From: a virus
Length of the DNA: 32,814 nucleotides
Direction: 5' to 3' (one strand)
IMG/VR virus record: IMGVR_UViG_3300009154_000158
Location: 1-32,814 of that record
Shown here piece by piece: positions 20,790 through 28,654 of the stretch (its first letter is position 1; every line of letters starts with the position of its first letter). Both the position numbers and the translations under genes were made by a program. The notes under the pieces were generated by a model. That model ran no database searches and was not told the origin of the DNA. It saw only the letters and a program-made list of their open reading frames with translations.

Positions 20790-21128
20790 TCACACTCCTA
20801 ATCTAGCGGCAATTTGTTGGTGAATGGTGAGATGAACACCCAGCCAATCATAAAAATCATCCTCTACATTCCAATCAGCATCTAGCAGTTGAAACGGATT
20901 GTCTAAATTCAAAATGGTTGCGAATGACTGATGTTCTTGGTTGTGCACAAACAACCAGTCATCTAGCTGCCTGGTGTCAGCGTCCGTAATAGGGTACTTA
21001 GGGACAGCAATACCTCTGTCAGCCAAAATTTCGTAAAACAACTGGTGCTGCAACCCATTTTCAAACAGCATTCTTCCTAGACCGTCCACATCGCCAAACT
21101 CTACGGTGGACAAGTCATCAAAGTTCAT
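20790..21128 (-). CDS. Unknown 112-aa acidic protein
   Basis: This acidic protein is rich in Asp, Leu and aromatic residues. Two similar segments, VHNQEHQSFATILNL (about 65-79) and VHLTIHQQIAARLGV (about 98-112), suggest an internal duplication. Its stop lies one base from the next gene's GTG, and its start overlaps the previous gene by 4 bases. It is probably a minor tail or core component. The family is not recognised. Confidence 0.72.
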   Translation of the reverse strand: MNFDDLSTVEFGDVDGLGRMLFENGLQHQLFYEILADRGIAVPKYPITDADTRQLDDWLFVHNQEHQSFATILNLDNPFQLLDADWNVEDDFYDWLGVHLTIHQQIAARLGV

Positions 21129-21346
21129 TTGTCAGCTTTCTTGTCCAGTTTGTCAAAAATTTGCTTACAAATGTCTTTCAGTTCATCTATATCTCTGCGG
21201 TAATCGTCTTTGCTGACGTAACGCACATGCACGTCTTCTATCCTGTCTTCCAAACGTGTGAGGCTTTTTGTGATGTTGTTCAGCACCCAGCCTGCCAAAA
21301 AACCAGCACAGCTGACAACAATATTGAAAATTTGTTGGTTATCCAT
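21125..21346 (-). CDS. 73-aa membrane-anchored coiled-coil protein
   Basis: ATG 21346. A short N-terminal membrane segment (about 6-23, IFNIVVSCAGFLAGWVL) is followed by a charged coiled coil to the C terminus (LTRLEDRIEDV, DELKDICKQIFDKLDKK). This shape is common for small phage lysis accessories, but here the gene lies among tail genes, 8 kb from the lysis cassette. It overlaps the next gene by 4 bases. Confidence 0.72.
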   Translation of the reverse strand: MDNQQIFNIVVSCAGFLAGWVLNNITKSLTRLEDRIEDVHVRYVSKDDYRRDIDELKDICKQIFDKLDKKADK

Positions 21347-21347
21347 G

Positions 21348-21800
21348 TTAAACAGCGTAGTAAGGGACTTTTACAACCGTGCCATTAAGGTTGACTTGTA
21401 TAAAACCAGCAGGCTGCAGAGGCAAACTTGCTATTCCATATGTGGCATTTGCGGTGGTGGTAGAGGTGACATTCACCGCCTGCACATTCATCGTGCCGCC
21501 CGTAATGGTGACGTTGTTGGAATTTTGTGTAGACATCGTGCCAAGGCCAGACACTGCTGTGTTGGCAATAGCAATAGTGACATTGGCGGCAGCTGTAAGT
21601 CTTCCTTGTGCGTCTACAGTAAAAGTAGGAACCGTGTTGGCAGAACCATAAGCAGCCGCAGTCACCGCTGTATTGGCAAGAGAAACCGTACCTGTGGTGG
21701 TGATAGGGCCACCAGTTAATCCCGTGCCCGTGCTGACTTGTGTAACTGTTCCGCTACCGTTACCACCACCGCCACCAATTGTTACTACAGTCTTTAACAT
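21348..21800 (-). CDS. Tail-fibre-like beta-repeat protein (150 aa)
   Basis: The segment GTVTQVSTGTGLTGGPITTTG, followed by TGTVSLANTAV and TFTVDAQGRLTAAANVTI, is the repeat signature of many phage tail-fibre shafts. The N terminus has a Gly run (GGGGGNGSG), and the C terminus is a short globular cap. It is probably a small accessory fibre or the distal part of a split fibre. It directly follows another beta-rich protein, so several fibre components are co-expressed. Confidence 0.8.
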   Translation of the reverse strand: MLKTVVTIGGGGGNGSGTVTQVSTGTGLTGGPITTTGTVSLANTAVTAAAYGSANTVPTFTVDAQGRLTAAANVTIAIANTAVSGLGTMSTQNSNNVTITGGTMNVQAVNVTSTTTANATYGIASLPLQPAGFIQVNLNGTVVKVPYYAV

Positions 21801-21802
21801 GA

Positions 21803-22132
21803 TTACATCCCGTCACCAGGCGTGATGTACACGGTGGCATTACCGCTAGATGTAATGCCTGTGAAGTAAGCGTTAGGGACAAACGTCAAAATTTCGTCTG
21901 TGCCTGCCAACAAAGGAAAAGCGGGGCCGCTGGAAGTTACGACTGTAGCGTTGTTGGTTGCATCACCAGAGGCTGCTCCATATCCCAAAAACACGGTCAC
22001 ATTGCCTGAGTTGATGATGCGATATTGGTTGCCACCAAGGGTGCTAGACGCACACTGAACAGCAGATGGAGCAGTGGTTGCAGCTAGAAACGTAACTGTA
22101 TTGCCCGTTTTTGTAAATGCTTGTATTCCCAT
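21803..22132 (-). CDS. Beta-rich structural protein, paralogue of 13334-13684
   Basis: This 109-residue protein is rich in Thr, Ala, Gly and Val and ends VYITPGDGM. The match of its end and its GNQYRI and VFLGYGAASGD segments to the protein at 13334-13684 indicates duplication. It overlaps the previous stop (TAATG). It is probably a small virion decoration or fibre-associated domain. Confidence 0.78.
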   Translation of the reverse strand: MGIQAFTKTGNTVTFLAATTAPSAVQCASSTLGGNQYRIINSGNVTVFLGYGAASGDATNNATVVTSSGPAFPLLAGTDEILTFVPNAYFTGITSSGNATVYITPGDGM

Positions 22133-22491
22133 TACGTCACCTCAATCCAAGAAATTGTTGATTCATCCCATAAGTAATTTTTTTCATCCGCAGGTAATGG
22201 CACAGGGGCTTCCCATTTGCAGTAAGTTTCGTTTAGAACCCAGCTTGCAAACGGCTTTTCAGGAATAAAAGCGTCACGCCCAGAATCATACGTGTACCCA
22301 ATTCCAGCATAGTTTTTACGAATGTTGGCGTTATAACTGGTTTGTTTCCAATTACCACCCAAAAGGTTTTGGCAAAAGGCTGCGCCAACAGCTTCACATT
22401 CGTTTCCATTTTCGTCTTTGCAATCATTGTTGTGAACCACAATAACTTGCAACACCACATTGTTTTCATTGAGTTGTGCAAAGTGAGCCAT
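22132..22491 (-). CDS. 119-aa virion-associated protein, unknown family
   Basis: ATG 22491 is chosen because GAGGAAG precedes it and the longer frame overlaps the Gly-rich gene. It begins MAHFAQLNENNVVLQVIVVH. Several short proteins I recall from phage tail regions start the same way. It has four Cys (C25, C33, C40 and C96), several Trp and an acidic end. It may be a fibre chaperone or small structural component. Confidence 0.75.
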   Translation of the reverse strand: MAHFAQLNENNVVLQVIVVHNNDCKDENGNECEAVGAAFCQNLLGGNWKQTSYNANIRKNYAGIGYTYDSGRDAFIPEKPFASWVLNETYCKWEAPVPLPADEKNYLWDESTISWIEVT

Positions 22492-22499
22492 GTGCTTCC

Positions 22500-23339
22500 T
22501 CAGAAAGTAATTGAACCAGAAGATGTCCACTTGTAAATGCGGTATCCACCAGTTGTTGTAACGGTAGGAGAACCCGTTGTAGATGCAGCCAAGCTATAAG
22601 TGTCTACATAGCGAATGATGACAACACCAGAGCCACCAGTTCCTCCGCTTTTACTTCCAGCCGCTCCACCACCGCCGCCGCCGCCAGTGTTTGCAGTTCC
22701 AGCCGTTCCAGCGTTATCTCCCGAACCCGAACCTCCACCACCTGTACCACCTGTACCACCTGTACCTGCACCTGCAGCGGTTCCGCCTCCACCTCCTCCA
22801 GCATAAGTCGTTGAAGACCCTGAAATACTTGAGGCAGTTCCATTACCGCCATTACCACCAGAACCTGATGAGCCAGTTTGACCTACTGCTGATGCTCCTC
22901 CACCGCCACCTGCATTTGAGCTAAAACCTAAACCGCCATCATTTCCTTGCCCCGCAGTCCCAAGACCTTGTCCACTAGAGTTGTTTCTTGTTCCACCACC
23001 AGAACCACCATTACTTCCAGATTCAGTACCTGTTGCTACGTTATTCGCACCAGCACCACCGCCTTTGGATGTGATGGAACCAAAAACAGAGTCATTTCCA
23101 TTTTGACCATAAGGAGAACCCGAACTTGCCGCACCACCAGCGCCGACAGTGACCGTGATAGGAGAGCTTGGTGTTACTGAATAACCAGTTGCCGTGAGAA
23201 AACCTCCAGCTCCAGCGCCACCACCATGATTTGTACCGCCACCACCACCTCCAGCAACTACAAGGTATTCAACTGTTGGAGGAGGGTTGCTTGGAGCTTG
23301 AACAAAGCCCATCAAAATTGCTTGCTGAATTCCACTCAT
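22500..23339 (-). CDS. Glycine-rich tail adhesin-like protein (279 aa)
   Basis: ATG 23339 overlaps the fibre stop (ATGA). After an N-terminal helix (MSGIQQAILMGF) comes EYLVVAGGGGGG, then about 190 residues that are mostly Gly, Ser, Ala and Thr in short Gly runs. It ends GGSGVVIIRYVDTY and a small beta cap. YLVVAGGGGGG and GVVIIRY mark the Gly-rich tail-protein domain. Poly-Gly type II helical bundles of this kind form receptor-binding tips (gp38-like adhesins) in some T4-like phages. A receptor-binding role is therefore likely, by analogy and by the position after the fibre gene. Confidence 0.8.
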   Translation of the reverse strand: MSGIQQAILMGFVQAPSNPPPTVEYLVVAGGGGGGTNHGGGAGAGGFLTATGYSVTPSSPITVTVGAGGAASSGSPYGQNGNDSVFGSITSKGGGAGANNVATGTESGSNGGSGGGTRNNSSGQGLGTAGQGNDGGLGFSSNAGGGGGASAVGQTGSSGSGGNGGNGTASSISGSSTTYAGGGGGGTAAGAGTGGTGGTGGGGSGSGDNAGTAGTANTGGGGGGGAAGSKSGGTGGSGVVIIRYVDTYSLAASTTGSPTVTTTGGYRIYKWTSSGSITF

Positions 23340-24454
23340 GTCAAGCCGTTCCCTGAAATAATCCAAGTTGTTGAAGTCATTTTTACGGCAGTCGCTGTGC
23401 CATATTGAGCTAAAGAACGTGTGCCTGTTGTGCCTGCACTAGACAAATACATCGTGTCAGTTGTAATTGCAATGCTGACCACCTGTGAAGTCATATTGAT
23501 AAAACTGATAGCCGTACCTATTGGGTATGCAACACTAGAGTTTGCAGGAATAGTAAATGTGCGAGCATTTGCGTCTGTTGATGGATGAAATATTGCTTTA
23601 CCAGCATCTGCTAAAACAAGAGTGTAAGCAGCAGATTGACTGTTTATAGGAATATTAAGAAAACCAACTGAATTTGTACCGTCAGCAGTACAGTTGCTTA
23701 AATTTCCGCTGGTTGGTGTTCCCAACACAGGCGTTGTAAATGATGGGCTGGTTGCAAGCGCAACGACTGTACCTGAACCTGTGGTTGTGTAAGACGTACC
23801 CCATGCTGAGCCTGTAGAGTTGGCAATACCAGCCCCAGGATATGCAAAAGCTGATGGTGTTGATGAAACCCAAGCTGTACCGTTAGATGTCAGCACGTTC
23901 CCGTTAGTACCAGGCGCTACAAATGCAACGTTGCTTGTGCCGTTACCTATCAATACGTTGTTAGCCGTTAAAGTAGTCAAACCTGTGCCGCCTTGTGCAG
24001 GCGTGATAGGCGTTGAAACCGAGCTAATCGTGGCGTTGGTTAACGTCAAGTTGCCAACAGAAGTTGCTGTGCCACCCAAAGCAATCGTGGTGTTACCTAT
24101 AGTGACGTTACCAGTAGCGGCAGCTGGCGCTTGACTAAGCCACGTTGTGCCATTGCTGGTCAAAACATTTCCGTTAGTTCCTGGAGCTAAAAAAGCAACA
24201 TTACTTGTCCCGTTTCCTATCAACACATTGTTTGAAGTGAGAGAAGTTACACCCGTACCGCCTTGCGCTGGAGTGATTGCGGTAGAAACACTGCTAATCG
24301 TTACATTAGCAAGTGTCATGTTGTTGAGAGTGCCTACCGTGTTGCCAAGCTGAATGGCGGTATTGCCCAACGTAATCGTGGTAGCAAAGTTGTTGTCCAG
24401 TTGGGACAGAGGAATGGCAGCAGTTGCAGTGCCAAATGTATAAGGAACAGCCAT
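23336..24454 (-). CDS. Tail fibre with two tandem 90-residue modules
   Basis: The 372-residue protein begins PYTFGTATAAIPLSQLDNNF, a common N-terminal fibre attachment segment. Residues 27-108 and 117-198 are near-identical modules (each with TPAQGGTG, LIGNGTSNVAF and APGTNGNVLTSNGT) with a period of 90 residues. The C-terminal 150 residues form another domain (PINSQSAAYTLVLADAGKAI, then FTIPANSSVAYPIGTAI) that resembles fibre-tip domains. It should attach to the tail through its N terminus and lead to the adhesin encoded next. Confidence 0.88.
   Translation of the reverse strand: MAVPYTFGTATAAIPLSQLDNNFATTITLGNTAIQLGNTVGTLNNMTLANVTISSVSTAITPAQGGTGVTSLTSNNVLIGNGTSNVAFLAPGTNGNVLTSNGTTWLSQAPAAATGNVTIGNTTIALGGTATSVGNLTLTNATISSVSTPITPAQGGTGLTTLTANNVLIGNGTSNVAFVAPGTNGNVLTSNGTAWVSSTPSAFAYPGAGIANSTGSAWGTSYTTTGSGTVVALATSPSFTTPVLGTPTSGNLSNCTADGTNSVGFLNIPINSQSAAYTLVLADAGKAIFHPSTDANARTFTIPANSSVAYPIGTAISFINMTSQVVSIAITTDTMYLSSAGTTGTRSLAQYGTATAVKMTSTTWIISGNGLT
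23861..24376 (-). repeat. Tandem duplication in the tail-fibre gene
   Basis: Two modules of about 246 bases (24131-24376 and 23861-24106), offset by 270 bases, encode the repeated fibre segments. The proteins are nearly identical in the second half of the module, while the DNA differs at many third positions. The duplication is therefore not very recent. Confidence 0.82.
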
Positions 24455-24455
24455 G

Positions 24456-26678
24456 TTAGAACCTCACTCTTAATTCATGTTCAAACTCTATCGTATTTAA
24501 CACAAAGCCAGCAGAATTGCTAGTCATGGTTAAGCCTAAATACTTACCGTATTGTTGAGCATCTGACTTGTAAAGCGCATAGCCACTACTCGTCAACCAA
24601 CCTATTGTTTGTGAGCTATTGTTAACCCAGGTCAAAGTTGTGCCCACATTGTTAAACCATACAACTGCGTTGTTAAGCGTGTATGTTGGGCTGCTACCAC
24701 TTTCGCTGTCTACCGTCACTTGAAAAGAAGCGGGACTTGTTAACGTAGCTTCAATACCAAACTTTAATGCTTGCTTTGTCCTGATAGGGTCTTTCATAGG
24801 AGACAAAGCTGTTCTTACCGTGCTGCTGACGCTTGATGTTGCATTGGCATACAGCCTAAAAAGAGCTGTTCCTGACACGCCATACAGATTGATATTTCCA
24901 GAAAGAGGAGCTGAAGTGACAAAGTTCAACGTTCCTTGGCTAGTGATAAACCACTTTTTTTCAAAGAAAACAGCCTGCACATAGCGACTTCCCGTACTAA
25001 AAGTCGTAGGAAAACTGCTGTCAAGGTAAAAATTGAATGCCGCACACAAGATGTTGTTTAGCAACACCTGTCCACCCGTGATGGGCTTTGTAAAGTCTAT
25101 GTACGGGAAGATGCCATCAAGAGGGTCCGAAATTTTACTGGTTGTAGAACCCACAAGGGCATACATACCGTAATCGTTCATAAACAACAAAGAACGGAAA
25201 TACGGAAAAATGGCGTAAGTTCTTTTGCTGCCCACGCTGGCACTTACGTTGGTGTTGGTAAATAGAGTTACACCAGCAGTAGTTACCCGTAAATCAGAAA
25301 TGACGTTGATGCTGTCATCTCCAAAAATGTACAAAAAGTTGTTGGCAGAAATGATGGCCTGTATGTTGCCGTGCAACGTGCTGTCTGTTAAAACAAAGCT
25401 GCCAGCAGATACAGATGTGAAATCAGAGTAACTTCCAGCTGCACTGTAGTACAACGTTCTGCCTGCCGCCACCCAAACACGACCAGAAAACGTAGCAATG
25501 TCTACGATTTGATCTAAGTTAGTGACCGCTATTGCTACAGCATTACTTCCACCGCCACCTGTAATGGTCACAGATGTGTTGCTGGTGTACCCAGAGCCAG
25601 GGTTAGTCATAATGACTTGCGTAACTTGACCGCCGCTCAAAATGGCTGTACCAGCAGCACTAGACCCAGAACCCGTAATGTTTACAACTGTATTGGCAGC
25701 ATTGGTGTAACCAGAGCCGCCGTTGGTAATTTGCACCGCCACAGTGCCTGTTTTAAATGTATTGAAGCTGGCAATAGCGGCTGCGTTATTTCCCCCGCCT
25801 CCCGTAATTGTGACGTTAGGTGCGCTTGTGTAACCCGTGCCTGCGTTTGTAAGCGTAATGCTATTTACAGAACCCGTACTGACTACAGCTGTTGCGGTTG
25901 CAGCTCCAGATGTAAATGTGACGCTAGGCGCAGTTGTGTAGCCAGAGCCAGGATTCGTAATGACTACGGCAACAACCACCCCACCAGAAACAGTAACGCC
26001 AGCTTCAGCTCTTATGCCGCCCACCAAGTCTGGAGCGCCAATAATTACGTTGGGAACAATGGTGTAGCCACTGCCTCCTGATGTAATGTTGATTCTTGCA
26101 ATGCCACCAGAACCCGTTGTGATGGTTGAGACTGCAGTTGCTTGCTCTCCACCTGTTTCATTAGGAGCGCCAATGGTTACGGTTGGCGCTGTTGTGTATC
26201 CGCTTCCTGGGTCCGTGATTCCAATCACGCCCACAGAACCTATAGAAACAACATTGTTTCCATTCCAGTTGTACAAACCTTTAGACGGGTCACCAATAAT
26301 TACACGGTCATTTTTGTATTGGGCAGTCGTTACGCCCGACCCAGAAAACGTGCCAGAAGAGGCAATATTTCCCAAAGATGAGCTGGTTAAATTGTAGTAT
26401 TCGGCTCTGCCATTGCTCTCAAACGCAAGTAAGTAATCACTAACATTGATACTTGCGGAGGTTAGCACCGTAACCGCATTTCCAAAATTTACGGCAACGT
26501 TTGCAGCGTTAAGAGATGATTGTCCTGGAACAATTTTGATGTTGCCAAACCCGATGGGCATGGCGTTCTCTATCCACCCAAACTCGTCTTCATCAATAGC
26601 CGTTCTGTTGGCTTTGGTGTTTAAGCCCTTGAAGTTTTTGATGACAGCATAGGACTTTTTTTGCTCTGCTGCTGCCAT
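24456..26678 (-). CDS. Tail nozzle/hub-like protein with six inserted GSGYT repeats
   Basis: This 740-residue protein begins VIKNFKGLNTKANRTAIDEDEFGWIENAMP. Such a start is typical of short-tail nozzle or hub proteins (P22 gp10-like beta-propellers). The propeller appears to resume at about 385 (IVDIATFSGRVWVAAGRTLYY) and run to the end. Between about 150 and 385 lie six repeats of about 40 residues, each with (P/G)GSGYT followed by a TVTI-type strand (near 158, 202, 244, 281, 321 and 361). These look like an exposed add-on array. The protein should sit below the adaptor encoded by the preceding gene. Confidence 0.8.
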   Translation of the reverse strand: MAAAEQKKSYAVIKNFKGLNTKANRTAIDEDEFGWIENAMPIGFGNIKIVPGQSSLNAANVAVNFGNAVTVLTSASINVSDYLLAFESNGRAEYYNLTSSSLGNIASSGTFSGSGVTTAQYKNDRVIIGDPSKGLYNWNGNNVVSIGSVGVIGITDPGSGYTTAPTVTIGAPNETGGEQATAVSTITTGSGGIARINITSGGSGYTIVPNVIIGAPDLVGGIRAEAGVTVSGGVVVAVVITNPGSGYTTAPSVTFTSGAATATAVVSTGSVNSITLTNAGTGYTSAPNVTITGGGGNNAAAIASFNTFKTGTVAVQITNGGSGYTNAANTVVNITGSGSSAAGTAILSGGQVTQVIMTNPGSGYTSNTSVTITGGGGSNAVAIAVTNLDQIVDIATFSGRVWVAAGRTLYYSAAGSYSDFTSVSAGSFVLTDSTLHGNIQAIISANNFLYIFGDDSINVISDLRVTTAGVTLFTNTNVSASVGSKRTYAIFPYFRSLLFMNDYGMYALVGSTTSKISDPLDGIFPYIDFTKPITGGQVLLNNILCAAFNFYLDSSFPTTFSTGSRYVQAVFFEKKWFITSQGTLNFVTSAPLSGNINLYGVSGTALFRLYANATSSVSSTVRTALSPMKDPIRTKQALKFGIEATLTSPASFQVTVDSESGSSPTYTLNNAVVWFNNVGTTLTWVNNSSQTIGWLTSSGYALYKSDAQQYGKYLGLTMTSNSAGFVLNTIEFEHELRVRF
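25524..26231 (-). repeat. Six-copy beta-repeat array inside the nozzle gene
   Basis: Repeat units of about 36-44 codons centre on GSGYT (AGTGYT in one copy) and TITGGGG or TVTIG strands. At DNA level they share blocks such as GTGTAACC near GAGCC(A/G) on the plus strand. Confidence 0.8.
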
Positions 26679-26680
26679 GA

Positions 26681-27535
26681 TTAGTAGGGTGAAGAGTAAG
26701 GGTCAGGAATTCTACGGGTAAACGTGCTGTTTAGAGCTGCTTGTACATGTTTGGCGTACTCTTGTTTAAAGATTTCCGCCTCACCGTAAGATTGCTCTTT
26801 GTATTTGGCCTTGTAAGCCGCATAAAACTGCACAGGTGTAGTGTAGGGGTCCACAATTTGGTCAGTCACACTGGGATTAGACCCAGATAACGCTGTTGGC
26901 AAAATAATGGTGTCTACTTCTATAGCGTAGCTTTGGTCTGGAATTGGGCCTATGTACAACTGCCCTTGTCCATACGTAGAAAAGCACACGGGCCTGCCTA
27001 CGTAGTTTTGCCAATAGCGCAACTGAGCGTTGAAGTTAGTCCACGGCAAGTAGCGCAGCGGAATACGACTGTTGCCCCAATACAACGTAACGTTGAGAAC
27101 ATCCAACGTATACAAAGCATTAGGCAAAGCGCCCAAACTGATAACTTCACACGGCGAGTCATACTGGAACACCATGCCTGTACTTCCAGACACGGTAAAA
27201 GTCGTGCTAGGTGGGTAGGCTTGGTTACCGTAAGGGTAGGGAGGGACTGTACTTCCCAACGTGCCGCCCGTAACGACCTGGTAAATAAAGATGCCAGAGA
27301 ATACAAATTGTCCAGCAGTCAAAGTTGTGCCTGCCGCCCACTGTATTGCTGCCACACCTGTACTAGACAGGGGTGTGTAAGTCACCTGCAAGGTTCGCAG
27401 ACAGCCAGTATCCCTGACTGTTCTCTCACGAGCCTCGTTGATGTAATCTGTTAGTTCAGAATCGGACCAGAAAACGCCATTGGCATCGTGCAACAGCCGC
27501 TGAACTTGCGTAAGATAAGTCGAGAGGGTTGCCAT
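26681..27535 (-). CDS. Head-tail adaptor (P22 gp4 / T7 gp11-like) with an inserted beta module
   Basis: This 284-residue neck protein follows the portal ring. The N-terminal YLTQVQRLLHDANGVFWSDSELTDYINEARERTVRDTG helices (residues 7-44) are the usual adaptor start. The C-terminal part (QFYAAYKAKYKEQSYGEAEIFKQEYAKHV, about 238-266) forms the matching helices. Residues about 66-126 (AGQFVFSGIFIYQVVTGGTLG, then FTVSGSTGMVFQY) look like a separate small beta domain of the kind seen on tail fibres. It would connect the portal to the nozzle protein encoded next. Confidence 0.85.
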   Translation of the reverse strand: MATLSTYLTQVQRLLHDANGVFWSDSELTDYINEARERTVRDTGCLRTLQVTYTPLSSTGVAAIQWAAGTTLTAGQFVFSGIFIYQVVTGGTLGSTVPPYPYGNQAYPPSTTFTVSGSTGMVFQYDSPCEVISLGALPNALYTLDVLNVTLYWGNSRIPLRYLPWTNFNAQLRYWQNYVGRPVCFSTYGQGQLYIGPIPDQSYAIEVDTIILPTALSGSNPSVTDQIVDPYTTPVQFYAAYKAKYKEQSYGEAEIFKQEYAKHVQAALNSTFTRRIPDPYSSPY

Positions 27536-27548
27536 TTAGCGTCCATAA

Positions 27549-27887
27549 TTAGGCGGCTTTGGAATTGACCTTTCCCCCTGCGGATTTTTCAATCCGCAAG
27601 GGTATTACGCCAACCGCCGAGGGTAACGAGCGGTTCTGTTCGGGAGGTTGCTCAGAAATTTTAAACTTTGCAAGCCTCTCTAGTCCTTCTTCAAGTTCAC
27701 TGTGAAGACGTATAAAGCCCAAATAGGACAAATACTTCTCTTTATTGGAATCCATGTAACCAAAAATGTGTTTTACAGCTCCTAAAGGAACCTGAACGGT
27801 CTTGCCTTTAGGAAACTTGTAATCTGCAAAAGCGAAAGAGGCTTCTAAGTCCTTATCGCTTTCGTTGGTTACCCAGACCTCACTCAT
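27549..27887 (-). CDS. Unknown 112-aa protein between decoration and adaptor genes
   Basis: This acidic-to-neutral protein begins MSEVWVTNESDKDLEASFAFADYKF. A beta-rich first half (about 1-50) is followed by a helical segment (SELEEGLERLAKFKI) and a disordered tail. Its location between capsid and adaptor genes fits a head-completion or capsid-associated protein. It overlaps the previous gene by 4 bases. Confidence 0.78.
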   Translation of the reverse strand: MSEVWVTNESDKDLEASFAFADYKFPKGKTVQVPLGAVKHIFGYMDSNKEKYLSYLGFIRLHSELEEGLERLAKFKISEQPPEQNRSLPSAVGVIPLRIEKSAGGKVNSKAA

Positions 27888-28300
27888 AGCGTTACAACGT
27901 CACCGAAAACCGTAATATCAACTGCATTGTTGGCTGCGGCTGCTGTTCCAACATACACATACAAGGAACCAGAGTACACAGTAGATGCCGCTGCGGTTGA
28001 CAGAGGCAAATCTTGGAACTTGGTAGAGCCTGTAACGGTTGTTAGAGCGGCTGCGTTGGTCACTGCATTGGATGTGTTTCCATCTGAGCTAGTCAAAATG
28101 GTCACATTTGCAAGAGCAACGCTGCCAGTAGCACCAGCTACGGTCACACGGCGAACGATGTAAGACGTATTGTTGTTCTGAGCAAGTGTGGCAACTGCAT
28201 TGCCTGTTGCACCCAAATAAATAGGAAAACTTAAAGGTGTGCAAACAGCAAAGTTGCCAAACTGGTCAGGATAGAACGAGCCTACATGATTCGCATTCAT
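27884..28300 (-). CDS. Head decoration/fibre candidate (138 aa)
   Basis: This beta-rich protein is full of Ala, Thr, Val and Asn and has no Lys. It has repeated strand-loop units (NVTILTSSDGNTSNAV, AASTVYSGSLYVYVGTA, VDITVFGDVV). Proteins like this immediately after the capsid gene often decorate the head surface. It overlaps the next gene by ATGA. The role is inferred from position and composition. Confidence 0.75.
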   Translation of the reverse strand: MNANHVGSFYPDQFGNFAVCTPLSFPIYLGATGNAVATLAQNNNTSYIVRRVTVAGATGSVALANVTILTSSDGNTSNAVTNAAALTTVTGSTKFQDLPLSTAAASTVYSGSLYVYVGTAAAANNAVDITVFGDVVTL

Positions 28301-28312
28301 GCCGTACCCCTA

Positions 28313-28642
28313 TTATGAGTTGTAAGTACCGCTGGCGGCTTGACCACCATTGGATGCGTACAAGGTAATAGTAGGAGTACCAGCCAATACGTTGGCACGG
28401 TAGTTGGTTCCATCACTCCAAATCAAACCGCTGGTGTTGTTGGCAAGAGCCACAACCCATGTGGGACTAGAAATGTTGTTGCTGGTGTTCATCTCAATAG
28501 TCACGTTAGCGGTTGCTAACACTTGATAGAAGCCAGCAGGAACGATGGCGGTAGCATTGCCGAGCGACTGAGGCTGGAGAAAAGCACCAGCGGTGTTCGT
28601 TGCGGCATTTGCCAGTAGGATTTTATTTGCGCTTAAAGACAT
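28313..28642 (-). CDS. Head decoration/fibre candidate (109 aa)
   Basis: It directly follows the capsid gene (13 bases). It is rich in Ala, Asn and Thr, with strands PAGFYQVLATANVTIEMNT and SPTWVVALANNTSGLIWSDG. The likely function is a capsid decoration or stabilising protein. It is similar in style to the next gene's product but not clearly homologous. Confidence 0.75.
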   Translation of the reverse strand: MSLSANKILLANAATNTAGAFLQPQSLGNATAIVPAGFYQVLATANVTIEMNTSNNISSPTWVVALANNTSGLIWSDGTNYRANVLAGTPTITLYASNGGQAASGTYNS

Positions 28643-28654
28643 GGTGTGTACTCC

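Noticed and set aside
22615-23300. Long open frames opposite the Gly-rich gene
   Set aside because: They are Pro/Pro-rich mirror images of Gly codons on the coding strand, with no ribosome site.
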